A stretch of DNA of 64,000 nucleotides from NCBI GenBank assembly GCA_017880775.1, contig JADGRQ010000004.1, positions 1-64,000 on the forward strand, given 5' to 3'. Below are positions 8,321 to 18,683 of this stretch, piece by piece. Numbering within the stretch: the stretch's first letter is position 1; each line of letters opens with the position of its first letter. This DNA is from Burkholderiales bacterium (GTDB taxonomy: Bacteria > Pseudomonadota > Gammaproteobacteria > Burkholderiales > SG8-39). The position numbers and the translations under genes are program-made. A model generated the notes under the pieces. That model searched no databases and had not been told where the DNA came from. It was given only the letters and a program-made list of their open reading frames with translations.

Positions 8321-8760
8321 TTCCGCCCCATCCGCGCGACCGCATCGAGATTACTTGTAGCGGAGCGGCAACGCTACGACGGGTACCCTGATGCAGCGTT
8401 CTCAACTGGCGAATCCACCACCGTTGCCTTGGACGCTACTTTTCTGTTCGAGTCAACTGCCCGTCCAGCCAGAAGCGGGGATCTTCGACGCAGCGCAAGT
8501 CGAACGTGTCAAAGGGTGTGCGTGCGCGACCCCCAACTCGAGCAGCCGAGCTACAGGCCGAAATCCCAGCCGATGCCCACGGCCGCCAGGGGCAGCGTGG
8601 AGCGGATGACGAAGGTTAACAGGTCGGATCGTTGGCGGCGCTTGACTTGATGCGCGCGGAGGGCGGAGGCAGTTGATTTCCGCTTCAGGACGTGCAATGC
8701 CTTTTGACATTACGCGAATTGAGGAAGCGGTGAACCGTACCGCTAACCGTACCGCAAGTG
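8321..8760. other. Gene-poor stretch beside tRNA-Pro
   Basis: No complete gene is supported here. On the minus strand near 8620-8555 a frame reads LLTFVIRSTLPLAAVGIGWDFGL then stop, which looks like the hydrophobic end of a lost protein. At 8733-8756 a 12-bp unit AACCGTACCGC(T/A) is repeated twice in tandem. Repeats and gene remnants next to a tRNA 3' end are typical of old integration sites, but no integrase or attachment duplication of the tRNA is visible. Confidence 0.4.
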
Positions 8761-8783
8761 AAAAAGCCGGCTTGCGCCGGCTT
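8761..8783 (-). terminator. Rho-independent terminator after tRNA-Pro
   Basis: AAGCCGGC and GCCGGCTT (8764-8771 and 8776-8783) form a perfect 8-bp stem with a 4-base loop. Read on the minus strand the stem is followed by a T run. It lies 30 bases past the tRNA-Pro 3' end and would terminate the long leftward translation operon. Confidence 0.8.
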
Positions 8784-8812
8784 CGTCACATCGCCCAAGT
8801 AATTGGTTAGAA

Positions 8813-8889
<77 letters not shown>

Positions 8890-8923
8890 ACCGAGCGGTG
8901 AGTATAGCAGCCGGGTTTCGCGC

Positions 8924-9316
8924 TCAGGTGCGCAGGCCATTGAGCAGGTCGCGCAGCGCCCGCCGGATTTCGCTCAGGTCGACCACGCTCGGCTCGCCTG
9001 CCGCCGCCTCGCGGCGAGGCGCTTCCCGCGCAGCTTCGCGCGCCGAGGCAACACCGTCGTCGAGGCGGTTGCGCGCGCCGCTGATGGTGAAGCCGTCCTC
9101 GTAGAGCAGTTCGCGGATGCGGCGGATGAGCAGCACCTCGTGGTGCTGGTAGTAGCGCCGGTTACCGCGGCGTTTGACAGGCTTCAACTGCGTGAATTCC
9201 TGCTCCCAGTAGCGCAGCACATGTGGCTTCACGCCGCACAGCTCGCTCACCTCACCGATCGTGAAGTAGCGCTTCGCCGGGATCGGCGGCAGATCAGTTT
9301 TCTTGCGGTTTTCCAT
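8924..9316 (-). CDS. MerR-family transcriptional regulator
   Basis: A 130-residue protein with an N-terminal MerR winged-helix domain ([25 protein letters not shown] at about residues 17-41, then RRGNRRYYQ). The C-terminal half is an Ala/Arg/Glu-rich tail without metal-binding cysteines. It overlaps the 3' end of ihfA by 23 bases and is the usual ihfA neighbour in beta- and gammaproteobacteria. The effector is unknown; it is not a typical metal sensor. Confidence 0.85.
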   Translation of the reverse strand: MENRKKTDLPPIPAKRYFTIGEVSELCGVKPHVLRYWEQEFTQLKPVKRRGNRRYYQHHEVLLIRRIRELLYEDGFTISGARNRLDDGVASAREAAREAPRREAAAGEPSVVDLSEIRRALRDLLNGLRT

Positions 9317-9602
9317 GGCGCGACTTCTCGACCATGGCCTTCAGCTTCTGGCTGGAGTGGAAGGTCACGACGCGGCGGGCGCTGATGGGAATTTCCTCCC
9401 CGGTCTTCGGGTTGCGCCCCGGGCGCTGCGGCTTGTCGCGCAGCTGGAAGTTGCCGAAGCCCGACAGTTTGACGCTCTCGCCGCGCTCCAGCGCACCGCG
9501 GATCTCCTCGAAAAACGCCTCGACCATGTCCTTGGCCTCGCGCTTGTTCAACCCGACCTTCTCGAATAGCAGGTCGGCAAGCTCCGCCTTGGTCAAAGTC
9601 AT
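9294..9602 (-). CDS. ihfA: Integration host factor subunit alpha
   Basis: A 102-residue HU/IHF-fold protein beginning [18 protein letters not shown], with the DNA-bending arm motif [20 protein letters not shown]. IhfA pairs with IhfB to bend DNA sharply at specific sites in replication, recombination and transcription. It follows pheT by 20 bases, the classical pheST-ihfA arrangement. Length and sequence are normal. Confidence 0.97.
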   Translation of the reverse strand: MTLTKAELADLLFEKVGLNKREAKDMVEAFFEEIRGALERGESVKLSGFGNFQLRDKPQRPGRNPKTGEEIPISARRVVTFHSSQKLKAMVEKSRHGKPQEN

Positions 9603-9622
9603 CCTCGCTCCCTGAAAACCTT

Positions 9623-12010
9623 TTATGTACGGAGGGTTGCAGCGAAACGACGGGCCAGCAGCTCGACCATTTTCGTGATGGCCAAGTCAGCCTCCTCATC
9701 CGTCAAAGTACGCTCAGTATCTTGCATAACTATCCGGAATGCAAGGCTTTTTCGGCGTTCTGGGATGCCTTCGCCTTGGTACAGGTCAAAAAGTCGGATT
9801 TCCCGCACGAACGGGGGTTTTTCGGCCGCCAGCGCATCCAGAAGCCCCTGCGCGGGCTGGCTCTTGTCCACAACCACGGCGAGGTCCCGGACCACCGGCG
9901 GAAACTTCGACAGCTCAAGGATCCGGGGCATGCCGATGGCGGTCAGCGGGGCCGCGTCGAGTTCGAACAGCACCGCCGGTTGGGGCAGCTCGTATTTCTT
10001 CTGCCAGCGCGGATGCAACTCGCCCACCCAACCGATCGGCTGGCCATCGAGCAGCACGCGCGCCGAGCGCCCCGGATGCAGCGCCGGATGATCGGCGCGC
10101 TCGAATCCGGCCACCAGCGGCGCAAGCAGCGCTTCGACATCGCCTTTCACATCGAAGAAATCCACCGCTCGCGCGGCAATGCCCCATTGTTCTTCCGCCG
10201 CCGGGCCGCAGGCAATTCCCGCCACGCGCATCGGCTGGCGCACGCCCGCGACCGCGAACGCGTCGGCGCGCGCGCCCGGAACGCGCAGGTACGCACGCCC
10301 GACCTCGAACGCGCGCACGCGCTCGAGCTTGCGGTTGAGGTTCGCGCGCGCGACCGCAACCAGCCCGCCGGCGAGTGTGGTGCGCATCACCGCGAGGTGG
10401 CTGGCGATCGGGTTGAGCAGCCGGATCGGATCGGGGTTGGCGGCGAAATCGGCTTCCCAAGCCGCATCCACGAAACTGAAATTGATGACTTCCTGGTAGC
10501 CGGCTTCCGCCAGGCGCTCGCGCAGGTCGTGCAGCGAGCGTCGCGCCTCGGGTTCGGCGCACATCTGCGCCGGTGCAACCGGCGGATTGGCCGGAATGCG
10601 GTCGAAGCCGTGTACCCGCGCGACTTCCTCGATCAGGTCCTCCTCGATCGCGATGTCGAAGCGATACGAGGGCGGCGTCACGACGAATGCGTCTGCGTCG
10701 CGCGCCACCGCGAAGCCCAGCCGGCGGAAAATCGCCTCCATCTCCGCCGCGGCCACGGGAATGCCGATCACCAGTTGCGCCCGGCCGATGCGCATGCGCA
10801 CCGGCTTTCTCTGCGGCAAACGGGCGACCACGTCGTCGGTCGGTCCCGGCTCGCCGCCGCAGATCTCCAGGATCAGTCGCGTGGCCCGCTCGATGCCGGC
10901 GGCGTTGTTGTCGAAGTCCACGCCACGCTCGAAGCGGTGCGAGGCGTCGCTCGTGAAGTTGTAGCGCCGCGCGCGGCCCGCGATCGCCCCGGGGTAGAAA
11001 AATGCCGATTCGAGAAACACGTTGCGCGTGGCGAGGTCCGCCTTGGTGCCGTCGCCGCCCATGATGCCGGCGAGGCCGATCACGCCCGAAGCATCGGTGA
11101 TGCACAGCACCGTTTCATCCACCTCTACGGTCTGCTCGTTGAGCAGCTTCACCCGCTCGCCGTTGCGCCCTGCGCGCACTTCGATTGCGCCGGCGAGTTT
11201 GTCGAAGTCGTATACGTGCAATGGCCTGCCCAGTTCGAGCATCACATAGTTGCTGACATCCACCAGCGCGGAGATGCTTCGCTGCCCTGCGCGCTCGAGA
11301 CGGCGCTTCATCCACTCGGGCGTGGGCGCGGCGGCATTGACGTTGCGGATCGCACGCCCGGCGAAACGCCCGCAGCCGTGCGGATCGGCGATGCGCACCG
11401 GAAACCTGGCGTCGTTGACCGCAGCCACGGCAGCAACTTCGGGCGCATTGAGCGCCGCGCCGGTGAGGGCCGAGACCTCGCGCGCGACGCCCAGCACCGA
11501 GAGGCAATCGGCGCGATTGGGCGTGAGCTTGAGCGTGAGCAGGTGATCGTCGAGTTCCAGCACCTCGCGGATGTCGCGCCCAAGCGGCGTTTCCGCGGGC
11601 AGCTCGAGCAATCCGCTGTGGTCTGCGGAGACGCCGAGCTCGCGCGCCGAGCACAGCATGCCGTGGCTTTCGATGCCGCGCACCTGCGCCGCCTTGACAT
11701 CGACACCGCCGGGCAGCCGCGCCCCTGCGCGCGCAAACGGCGCTTTCATGCCCAGCTTCACGTTCGGTGCTCCGCACACCACCTGCAGCGGCTCGCCCGC
11801 GCCGAGGCTCACCCGGCAAAGCTTAAGGCGCTCCGCGTTCGGGTGCTGCGCGAGCGTGACGACCTCGCCCGTCACCACCCCGGTGAACGGCGGCGCGACG
11901 GGGACGCTGGACTCGATTTCGAGGCCCGACATCGTGAGCAGGTGCGCAAGCGCCGCGGTGCCGAGCGGCGGATCGGCCATGCTGCGCAACCATCGTTCGG
12001 AGAACTGCAT
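9623..12010 (-). CDS. pheT: Phenylalanine-tRNA ligase beta subunit
   Basis: A 795-residue protein of full family length. The order is an N-terminal tRNA-binding (EMAP/OB) domain with [11 protein letters not shown], the B3/B4 editing region, B5, a catalytic-like core, and a C-terminal anticodon-binding FDX domain. With PheS it forms the alpha2-beta2 enzyme that charges tRNA-Phe and clears Tyr-tRNA-Phe. Its ATG overlaps the pheS stop by one base (TGATG), so the subunits are translationally coupled. Confidence 0.97.
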   Translation of the reverse strand: MQFSERWLRSMADPPLGTAALAHLLTMSGLEIESSVPVAPPFTGVVTGEVVTLAQHPNAERLKLCRVSLGAGEPLQVVCGAPNVKLGMKAPFARAGARLPGGVDVKAAQVRGIESHGMLCSARELGVSADHSGLLELPAETPLGRDIREVLELDDHLLTLKLTPNRADCLSVLGVAREVSALTGAALNAPEVAAVAAVNDARFPVRIADPHGCGRFAGRAIRNVNAAAPTPEWMKRRLERAGQRSISALVDVSNYVMLELGRPLHVYDFDKLAGAIEVRAGRNGERVKLLNEQTVEVDETVLCITDASGVIGLAGIMGGDGTKADLATRNVFLESAFFYPGAIAGRARRYNFTSDASHRFERGVDFDNNAAGIERATRLILEICGGEPGPTDDVVARLPQRKPVRMRIGRAQLVIGIPVAAAEMEAIFRRLGFAVARDADAFVVTPPSYRFDIAIEEDLIEEVARVHGFDRIPANPPVAPAQMCAEPEARRSLHDLRERLAEAGYQEVINFSFVDAAWEADFAANPDPIRLLNPIASHLAVMRTTLAGGLVAVARANLNRKLERVRAFEVGRAYLRVPGARADAFAVAGVRQPMRVAGIACGPAAEEQWGIAARAVDFFDVKGDVEALLAPLVAGFERADHPALHPGRSARVLLDGQPIGWVGELHPRWQKKYELPQPAVLFELDAAPLTAIGMPRILELSKFPPVVRDLAVVVDKSQPAQGLLDALAAEKPPFVREIRLFDLYQGEGIPERRKSLAFRIVMQDTERTLTDEEADLAITKMVELLARRFAATLRT

Positions 12011-13026
12011 CAGGCGAACTGTTTCAGAAATCGCAGGTCGCCGTCGAAGAACAGGCGCAAGTCGTTGATGCCGTAGCGCAGCATCGTCAGGCGCTCGATC
12101 CCCGAGCCAAAGGCAAACCCGATGTAGCGTTCGGCGTCGAGGCCGAAGTTACGCACCACATCCGGGTGCACCTGGCCCGCGCCCGAGATCTCGAGCCACT
12201 TTCCTTCGAGCGGCCCGTTCTGGAACGCCACGTCGATCTCCGCTGAGGGCTCCGTGAACGGGAAAAACGAAGGGCGGAAGCGCACCGCGAGATCGTCGCT
12301 TTCGAAAAACCGGCGCAGAAAATCGGTATACACACCCTTCAGGTCGGCGAAACTGATGTGCTCGTCGATCCACAGTCCCTCGACCTGATGGAACATCGGC
12401 GAGTGGGTCGCGTCGGAATCCACGCGGTAGCAGCGTCCCGGCACGATCACCTTGAGCGGCGGTGAGTGCATGCGCGCGTAGCGCACCTGCATCGGGCTGG
12501 TGTGGGTGCGCAGCAGCAGCGGCAAGTCCTTTTCGTCCCTGCCATCGACGTAGAACGTGTCCTGCATCGAGCGCGCAGGGTGGTTTTCCGGATTGTTGAG
12601 CGCGGTGAAGTTGTACCAGTCGGTCTCGATCTCCGGCCCGTCGGCGACGTCAAAACCGATCGAACGGAAGATTGCCTCGACCCGCTGCCAGCTGCGGATA
12701 AGCGGATGGATGCTGCCGCGGCCGCGCTGGCGTCCGGGCAGCGTGACATCCAGCGCTTCTTCCGCGAGGCGCGCTTCAAGGCCGGCGCCGGCGAGCGCGG
12801 CGCGGCGCGCGGCCAGCGCCGCCTCGATCCTCTCCTTCGCAGCGTTGATGAGCGCACCGGCGCTTCTGCGCTCTGCGGGTGCGAGCGCGCCGAGCGCCTT
12901 GAGTAACGCAGTCAGCTCGCCGCTCTTACCGAGAAACCGCGCCTTCGCATTCTCCAGCTGCGCGGCGTCGCCCGAGCGGTCAAACTCGGCGAGCGCCCTT
13001 TCAACGATGGATTCGACGTCCTGCAT
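12010..13026 (-). CDS. pheS: Phenylalanine-tRNA ligase alpha subunit
   Basis: A 338-residue class II aminoacyl-tRNA synthetase subunit. The N-terminal coiled coil (about residues 1-90) binds tRNA-Phe. Motif 2 is seen in [10 protein letters not shown] and [22 protein letters not shown], and motif 3 in [18 protein letters not shown]. It lies 45 bases after rplT and couples to pheT. Length is typical. Confidence 0.97.
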   Translation of the reverse strand: MQDVESIVERALAEFDRSGDAAQLENAKARFLGKSGELTALLKALGALAPAERRSAGALINAAKERIEAALAARRAALAGAGLEARLAEEALDVTLPGRQRGRGSIHPLIRSWQRVEAIFRSIGFDVADGPEIETDWYNFTALNNPENHPARSMQDTFYVDGRDEKDLPLLLRTHTSPMQVRYARMHSPPLKVIVPGRCYRVDSDATHSPMFHQVEGLWIDEHISFADLKGVYTDFLRRFFESDDLAVRFRPSFFPFTEPSAEIDVAFQNGPLEGKWLEISGAGQVHPDVVRNFGLDAERYIGFAFGSGIERLTMLRYGINDLRLFFDGDLRFLKQFA

Positions 13027-13071
13027 GGCCGTAAGCGGGGGCGCTCTCTCTCGCGCCCCGCTCGGGCGCGC

Positions 13072-13431
13072 TCAGTGCGTGATGCCGGCCTTTACCTGGC
13101 TCGCGATTTTCGCGAACGCCGGCTTGTCGGCCACGGCAAGTTCCGCGAGCAGCTTGCGGTCGATCGCGATGTTGGCGCGCTTCAGCCCGTTCATGAACGC
13201 GCTGTAGGTCATGCCGTGCTCGCGCGCCGCGGCGTTGATGCGGGCAATCCACAGCGCGCGGAAGGTGCGCTTGCGCTGCCTGCGGTCGCGATAGGCGTAT
13301 TGCCCGGCCTTGGTGACCGCGTTCTTCGCGATCCGGTATACGTTCTTGCGCCGGCCGCGGTAACCCTTGGCCCTGTCGAGGATCTTCCGGTGGCGGGCGC
13401 GCGCCGTGACTCCGCGTTTGACTCGTGGCAT
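13072..13431 (-). CDS. rplT: 50S ribosomal protein L20
   Basis: A 119-residue very basic protein starting [18 protein letters not shown], with [18 protein letters not shown] in the middle. L20 binds 23S rRNA early in 50S assembly and in many bacteria represses its own operon. It follows rpmI by 11 bases. Confidence 0.98.
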   Translation of the reverse strand: MPRVKRGVTARARHRKILDRAKGYRGRRKNVYRIAKNAVTKAGQYAYRDRRQRKRTFRALWIARINAAAREHGMTYSAFMNGLKRANIAIDRKLLAELAVADKPAFAKIASQVKAGITH

Positions 13432-13442
13432 GGCTCGCTCCC

Positions 13443-13640
13443 TTACCCGTTCGGCAGCATCGCGTGGATCGCGCGCTTGTTGGTGCTGTGCACGCCGGTG
13501 GTGCCGCGCAGGTGGCGCTTGCGCTTGGTCGATTTCTTGGTGAGGATGTGGCGCATATATGCGCGCGAGCGCTTGACGCTTCCGCCGGCGCGGATCTTGA
13601 AGCGCTTTGAGGCGCTCTTTTTCGTCTTTACCTTGGGCAT
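13443..13640 (-). CDS. rpmI: 50S ribosomal protein L35
   Basis: A 65-residue basic protein starting [16 protein letters not shown] and ending HAMLPNG, a full match in length and pattern to L35. The 104-base gap to infC can form hairpins on the minus strand (for example TGCGGC with GCCGCA near 13715-13735), a possible leader for L20 autoregulation; this regulatory reading is inference. Confidence 0.97.
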   Translation of the reverse strand: MPKVKTKKSASKRFKIRAGGSVKRSRAYMRHILTKKSTKRKRHLRGTTGVHSTNKRAIHAMLPNG

Positions 13641-13744
13641 TGAAATGCTCCTGTTTTAGCCTGGCGCCGGGTGGTCCCGCCTCGGGACGCTTGATACCCG
13701 GACAACCACTTGTGTTGCGGCTCCTGCTCGGTGCCGCAAAAAAA

Positions 13745-14401
13745 CTACGTCGTTGCTTCCGGCTTCACCGCCGGCTTGACGAGCGGTTTTGCCGCCGGCT
13801 TTGCCGCAACCGGCTTTTTCGCAGCCTCGTCCGCAGGCGTGGCCGGCTTCTTCGCCGCCTCGCGCTTGATCTTGTCGCGCTGCTCCTTCTTCAGCGGCGA
13901 AAGCACCATCACCATCTGCCGGCCCTCGAGCCGGGGAAACTGCTCGACGACACCATGCAATTCAAGGTCGCTCCGGACGCGCTGCAACAGCCGCACGCCA
14001 AACTCCTGGTGCGCCATTTCGCGCCCGCGGAAACGCAACGTCACCTTCGTCTTGTCACCATCTTCGAGGAACTTGATCAGGTTGCGAAGCTTGATTTTGT
14101 AGTCGCCCTCGTCGGTGCCCGGGCGGAACTTCACTTCCTTGACCTGGATCTGTTTCTGCTTGAGCTTCGCCTCGTGCGCGCGCTTCTGCTCGCGGTACCT
14201 GAACTTGCCGAAGTCCATGATGCGGCAGACCGGCGGTTTGGCCGTCGGCGCAATTTCCACCAGATCCACTTCCGCCACCTCGGCCAACCTGAGCGCCTCG
14301 GCGATCGGCACCACGCCGACCTGCTCCCCTTCCACGCCGACCAGACGCACCTCAGGCGCGGTGATCTCCCTGTTGATGCGCTGCGATCTCTCGAGTGCGA
14401 T
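13745..14401 (-). CDS. infC: Translation initiation factor IF-3, non-canonical ATC start
   Basis: A protein of about 218 residues. The N-domain reads [15 protein letters not shown] and the C-domain covers [18 protein letters not shown] and [12 protein letters not shown]. The first residues match the usual IF-3 start when translation begins at ATC (14401-14399), nine bases after GAGGAG; a TTG at 14410 sits directly against the Shine-Dalgarno and is less likely. Rare AUU/AUC starts are the known basis of IF-3 autoregulation. The last 40 residues are an added Ala/Lys/Pro-rich tail. Confidence 0.92.
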   Translation of the reverse strand: MALERSQRINREITAPEVRLVGVEGEQVGVVPIAEALRLAEVAEVDLVEIAPTAKPPVCRIMDFGKFRYREQKRAHEAKLKQKQIQVKEVKFRPGTDEGDYKIKLRNLIKFLEDGDKTKVTLRFRGREMAHQEFGVRLLQRVRSDLELHGVVEQFPRLEGRQMVMVLSPLKKEQRDKIKREAAKKPATPADEAAKKPVAAKPAAKPLVKPAVKPEATT

Positions 14402-14430
14402 GAGTGCCAACTCCTCTGTTCGTTCAAAAA

Positions 14431-16344
14431 TTAGGCCGTGCCCAGCGCAACCGCCTCTGTTTGGAGGCGTGCGATGAAGTCGCTCAACGTCATCGCGCCG
14501 AGGTCTTCACCGCCGCGCGTACGCACGGCCACCGTGTTCGCCTGCTTTTCTTTGTCGCCGACGACCAGCTGGTAGGGCAGCTTTTGCAGGCTATGCTCTC
14601 GTATTTTATAGGAAATTTTTTCGTTTCGCAAATCCGCCGCGGCACGGAATCCCGCTTTCCGGAGCGCCCCGGCGACCTGTTCGGCGTAGTCGGCATGGCG
14701 CTCGGTAATGCTCAGCACCGCTACCTGCTCAGGCGAGAGCCAGAGCGGGAACGCGCCGGCGTAGTTTTCAATCAGGATGCCAAGAAACCGCTCCATCGAG
14801 CCGACGATGGCCCGGTGCAGCATCACGGGCACTTTGCGCGCATTGTCCTCGGAGATATATTCCGCCCCGAGCAGCTGCGGCATGCTGAAGTCCACCTGCA
14901 TGGTGCCGCATTGCCACACGCGGCCGATGGCATCTTTGAGCGAGTACTCGATCTTCGGGCCATAGAACGCACCCTCGCCCGGGTTTATCTGGAAATCGGC
15001 CCCGCTGCGCTTGAGCGATTCGATCAGCGCGGCCTCGGCTTTGTCCCAGATCGCGTCGGAGCCGACCCGCTTCTCCGGCCGCGTCGCGATCTTGTAAATA
15101 ATGTCAGTGAAGCCGAAATCGCGATAAACCTTCCGCAATAGCGCGGTATAGGCGATGCACTCACCGAGAATCTGATCTTCGGTACAGAAGATATGGCCGT
15201 CGTCCTGCCAGAACGCGCGCGCGCGCATCAGCCCGTGCAGCGCGCCCGAAGGCTCGTTACGGTGACAGACGCCGAATTCGCCGAGCCGATAAGGCAAATT
15301 GCGGTAGCTCTTCACACCCTGGTTGAATACCTGGACGTGTCCCGGGCAATTCATCGGCTTGACCGCGTACTCGCGGTTCTCCGACGAAGTGAAGAACATG
15401 TTCTCGCGGTAATTGTCCCAGTGCCCCGAGCGCTTCCACAGAGAAACGTCGAGAATCATCGGGCATCGCACCTCGAGATAACCGTTGTCGCGGTACACGC
15501 GCCGCATGTACTGCTCGACCTCCTGCCACAGGATCCAGCCCTTCGGGTGCCAGAACACCATCCCCGGCGCCTCGTCCTGCATATGGAACAGGTCGAGCTG
15601 CGCGCCCACCCTGCGGTGGTCGCGTTTCTCGGCTTCCTCGAGCATCTTCAGGTAGGCGTCCTGGTCCTCCTTCCTGCCCCAGGCGGTGCCGTAGATGCGC
15701 TGCAGCATCGCGTTGTTCGAATCGCCGCGCCAGTATGCGCCGGCCACGCGCATCAGCTTGAACACCTTGAGCTTGCCGGTCGAAGGCACATGCGGCCCGC
15801 GGCACAGATCGATGAAGTCGCCCTGCTGGTAGAGCGAGATCGGTTCGCCGGGCGGGATCGAAGCGATGATCTCCGCCTTGTAATGCTCGCCCTGCGCATT
15901 GAAAAAAGCGACCGCCTCGTCGCGCTGCATCAGCTTCCTTGCCACCGGGATCTCGCGTTTCGCGATCTCCAGCATGCGCTTTTCGAGCGCCGCCAGGTCC
16001 TCGGGCGTGAACGGGCGCTTGAACGCAAAATCGTAGTAAAAGCCGTTTTCGATCACCGGTCCGATCGTCACCTGCGCCTCGGGGAACAGCTCCTTGACGG
16101 CGTGCGCGAGCAGATGCGCGGTGGAGTGGCGCAGGATTTCGACGCCGTCCTTGTCCCGTTCGGTGATGATCGCCACCTCGCTGTCGGCCTCGACGCGATG
16201 GCTTGTGTCCACCAGCTTGCCGTCGACGCGGCCCGCAAGCGCGGCGCGCGCAAGCCCCGCGCCGACGGATGCGGCGATCTCGGCGACGGTGACCGGCCCG
16301 GGAAAACTTTTCACCGAACCGTCGGGCAATCGAATGTCTGGCAT
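14431..16344 (-). CDS. thrS: Threonine-tRNA ligase
   Basis: A 637-residue class II synthetase. TGS domain ([20 protein letters not shown]), editing domain with [11 protein letters not shown] and its histidines, then the catalytic core ([25 protein letters not shown], the motif 2 region [16 protein letters not shown]) and an anticodon-binding domain. The frame is open further upstream through the tRNA-Val gene, but the ATG at 16344 matches the family start. It is the first protein gene of the operon. Confidence 0.97.
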   Translation of the reverse strand: MPDIRLPDGSVKSFPGPVTVAEIAASVGAGLARAALAGRVDGKLVDTSHRVEADSEVAIITERDKDGVEILRHSTAHLLAHAVKELFPEAQVTIGPVIENGFYYDFAFKRPFTPEDLAALEKRMLEIAKREIPVARKLMQRDEAVAFFNAQGEHYKAEIIASIPPGEPISLYQQGDFIDLCRGPHVPSTGKLKVFKLMRVAGAYWRGDSNNAMLQRIYGTAWGRKEDQDAYLKMLEEAEKRDHRRVGAQLDLFHMQDEAPGMVFWHPKGWILWQEVEQYMRRVYRDNGYLEVRCPMILDVSLWKRSGHWDNYRENMFFTSSENREYAVKPMNCPGHVQVFNQGVKSYRNLPYRLGEFGVCHRNEPSGALHGLMRARAFWQDDGHIFCTEDQILGECIAYTALLRKVYRDFGFTDIIYKIATRPEKRVGSDAIWDKAEAALIESLKRSGADFQINPGEGAFYGPKIEYSLKDAIGRVWQCGTMQVDFSMPQLLGAEYISEDNARKVPVMLHRAIVGSMERFLGILIENYAGAFPLWLSPEQVAVLSITERHADYAEQVAGALRKAGFRAAADLRNEKISYKIREHSLQKLPYQLVVGDKEKQANTVAVRTRGGEDLGAMTLSDFIARLQTEAVALGTA

Positions 16345-16353
16345 CCGGGACTC

Positions 16354-16382
16354 AAAACAAAACCGGCACCTTCGGTGCCGGT
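16354..16382 (-). terminator. Hairpin terminator between tRNA-Val and thrS
   Basis: ACCGGCACC (16362-16370) and GGTGCCGGT (16374-16382) form a perfect 9-bp stem. On the minus strand the stem is followed by TTTTGTTTT. It separates tRNA-Val from thrS and should end, or attenuate, transcription from the tRNA promoter. Confidence 0.8.
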
Positions 16383-16391
16383 CCTTGCATT

Positions 16392-16468
16392 TGGTAGGCG
16401 CGATTGGACTCGAACCAACGACCCCCACCATGTCAAGGTGGTGCTCTAACCAGCTGAGCTACGCGCCT
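16392..16468 (-). tRNA. tRNA-Val (anticodon GAC)
   Basis: A 77-nt cloverleaf on the minus strand. The acceptor stem AGGCGCG pairs with CGCGCCT, the D-arm is GCTCAGCTGGTTAGAGC, the anticodon stem CCACC/GGTGG encloses TTGACAT with anticodon GAC, the T-loop is GTTCGAGTC, and CCA is encoded. It reads GUC/GUU valine codons. It lies immediately upstream of thrS. Confidence 0.95.
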
Positions 16469-16520
16469 GAAAGGTGGTAGTTTACCGCATCCGACCCACC
16501 GTCATTCGCGTAACAAGCCC

Positions 16521-16973
16521 ATGGAACTCATCCTTTGGCGGCACGCCGAGGCCGAAGACGGCGTGCCCGACTCGCAGCGCAGGCTCACCACGCGCGGGAA
16601 GAAACATGCGGCGCGCGTGGCCGAATGGCTGCTGCAGCGGCTGCCCGCGAAGTTCAGCGTGATCGCGAGCCCGACCGAGCGCACGCGCCAGACCGCGCAA
16701 GCGCTGGGTGTCTCGTTCAAGACTTCCGACCACCTCGGACCCGGCGCGTCGGTCGAATCAGTGCTGCGCGCGGTCGACTGGCCCGACCGCGAGCGCACGG
16801 TGATCGTCGTCGGCCACCAGCCGACGCTCGGCCGGGTTGCGGCGTTCCTCGTTTCGGGCGCACCCGCCGACTGGACGCTCAAAAAAGGCGCGCTGTGGTG
16901 GCTCACCAACCGCGTGCGCAACGACGAGGCGCAGGTGGTCGTGCAGGCGGTGATCTCGCCCGATCTGCTGTAG
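16521..16973 (+). CDS. sixA: Phosphohistidine phosphatase SixA-like
   Basis: A 150-residue histidine phosphatase-superfamily protein. The catalytic RHx motif is near the start (MELILWRHAEAEDG), with ASPTERTRQTAQAL and the second catalytic His in VVGHQPTLGR. SixA proteins remove phosphate from phosphohistidine in phosphorelay or PTS proteins. It converges with ppx and lies divergent from the tRNA-Val operon. Confidence 0.88.
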   Translation: MELILWRHAEAEDGVPDSQRRLTTRGKKHAARVAEWLLQRLPAKFSVIASPTERTRQTAQALGVSFKTSDHLGPGASVESVLRAVDWPDRERTVIVVGHQPTLGRVAAFLVSGAPADWTLKKGALWWLTNRVRNDEAQVVVQAVISPDLL

Positions 16974-16977
16974 AAGG

Positions 16978-18579
16978 CTACTGGGTCCCCGCCCCCCGGT
17001 CGTGGCCGGGGGCAGGCTTCGCGGGGATCACGGCTCGCGCAGGAACTACTTCCAGCTTCGCAATCTGCGCTGCGCGGCGCTCGGTCACGCGAGTCACTGC
17101 GAATTTCATGCCGACCGCCTTCCAGCTGCCCGACTCAGCCTCGAGGGCCGCTTCGGTGAGCGGGTTCTCCTCCAGCCATTCGCGCGGCAGCTCGAGCGTA
17201 TAGCCGGCAGTATCGGCCGTCACGCGCAGCGGAGGCAGCGGTGCATCGGTGCGGTTGCGCAGGATCAGCGATGCGAGCCGCAGCGCGAACACCAGCCTCC
17301 AGTCGTCGTCCTCCAGTCCGGGGTCCTCCATCTTGCCGAGCTTGCCGCGGTGCGCCAGCACCACGCGCGCGAGGCGCTGTTGCTCCATGCGCGAAAAGCC
17401 CGGCATGTCCGCATTCGACAGAACGTAGGCGGAATGCTTGTGGTACTGCGCGTGCGCGATCGACAGCCCGACCTCCGCGAGGCACGCCGCCCAGTCGAGC
17501 AGCTGGCGGTCCGGATCGTCCTCGGCCGCGCGGTCAACCGATTGGTCCGCGAGCAGCGCGTCGTACACGCGCAGCGAAAGCTGGCGCACGCGCTCGGCCT
17601 GCGCCGCGTCGACATGATAGCGGCGCATGAACTGCGCGACGGTCGTTCCGCGCATGTCGCGATGCTCGACGCGCCCGAGCAGATCGTAGAGCACGCCGTG
17701 GCGCAACGCGCTCTCCGAAATCGCCATGCGCTCGATGCCGAGCTCGTCGAACACCGCGACGAGGATCGCGAGCCCGCCGGCGAACACCGCCGCGCGGCTC
17801 GAGCGCAGCCCGGGGATGCGTTCGGGATCGGCGCGTCCCTGCTTGATCGCCAGGCTGCGCAGACGATCCAGACCCTCGGGCGTGATGCCCTGCGCGACGT
17901 AGCCGTTCTCGATCAGGATCGACTCGATCGCCTGCACCGTGCCGGAGGAGCCGATCGACTCCTGCCAGCCGAGCGCGCGGCAGGCGGGCACGACGGCGGC
18001 GAGCTCCTGGCGCGCAGCGAGCTCGGCGGCCTTCATGCGCGGCTTGTCGATCTCGCCGTCGGGAAAATATTTCAGGCTGTAGCTCACGCAGCCCATGTAC
18101 AGGCTTTCGGTGAGTTGCGTCTCCAGCCCGGTTCCGATGATGAATTCCGTAGATCCGCCCCCCACGTCCACCACCAGCCGGCGATGGTCGGCCTTCGGCA
18201 GCGTGTGCGCCACGCCGAGGTAGATCAGCCGCGCCTCCTCGCGCCCGGCGATCACCTCGATCGGAAAGCCGAGCGCGGCGCGCGCATCGCGCAGGAACTG
18301 CGGCGCGTTCTTGGCCACGCGCAGCGCGTTGGTGCCGACCGCGCGCACCGCCTGGCGCGGAAAGCCGCGCAACCGCTCTCCAAACTTCCCGAGCGTTTCC
18401 AGCGCGCGCGCCTGCGTGGCCCGGTCGATTCGCTTGTCCGCGGTCAATCCCGCGCCGAGGCGCACCGCCTCGCGCAGCGAATCGAGCGGATAGACCTGCC
18501 CGTCCACCACCCGGCCGATGAACAGGTGCAGACTGTTCGAGCCCAGATCGACCGCTGCGAGGGTTTCATGGCGCGCCAT
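16978..18579 (-). CDS. ppx: Exopolyphosphatase (Ppx/GppA family)
   Basis: A 533-residue ASKHA-fold phosphatase. The phosphate-1 loop is AAVDLGSNSLHLFIG, the second loop VVDVGGGSTEFIIG, and the family signature GSSGTVQAIE is present. A helical C-terminal HD-like domain follows. It cleaves terminal phosphate from polyphosphate (or from pppGpp). It is divergent from ppk1 104 bases away, so opposed polyphosphate synthesis and breakdown share one intergenic region. The ATG at 18579 is chosen because MARHETLAAVDLGSN matches the family start. Confidence 0.93.
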   Translation of the reverse strand: MARHETLAAVDLGSNSLHLFIGRVVDGQVYPLDSLREAVRLGAGLTADKRIDRATQARALETLGKFGERLRGFPRQAVRAVGTNALRVAKNAPQFLRDARAALGFPIEVIAGREEARLIYLGVAHTLPKADHRRLVVDVGGGSTEFIIGTGLETQLTESLYMGCVSYSLKYFPDGEIDKPRMKAAELAARQELAAVVPACRALGWQESIGSSGTVQAIESILIENGYVAQGITPEGLDRLRSLAIKQGRADPERIPGLRSSRAAVFAGGLAILVAVFDELGIERMAISESALRHGVLYDLLGRVEHRDMRGTTVAQFMRRYHVDAAQAERVRQLSLRVYDALLADQSVDRAAEDDPDRQLLDWAACLAEVGLSIAHAQYHKHSAYVLSNADMPGFSRMEQQRLARVVLAHRGKLGKMEDPGLEDDDWRLVFALRLASLILRNRTDAPLPPLRVTADTAGYTLELPREWLEENPLTEAALEAESGSWKAVGMKFAVTRVTERRAAQIAKLEVVPARAVIPAKPAPGHDRGAGTQ

Positions 18580-18683
18580 GTTGACCTGTGATTGTAGATT
18601 AGGATGCGCCCCGCTCTGCACAAATCCCGCTGGCAAGCAATGTCATCGTTCCGTCACGAACACGCGGTAGACTGCCGGGCCCC

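Noticed and set aside
8733-8756. Tandem AACCGTACCGC repeat as a phage attachment site
   Set aside because: It does not duplicate the tRNA-Pro end and no phage integrase is nearby; recorded only in the gap entry.
9722-12076. 784-codon plus-strand open frame opposite pheT
   Set aside because: High-GC antisense shadow of a well-supported synthetase gene; rich in Arg/His and without any domain.
17002-18591. 529-codon plus-strand frame opposite ppx
   Set aside because: Antisense shadow caused by codon bias in a high-GC genome.
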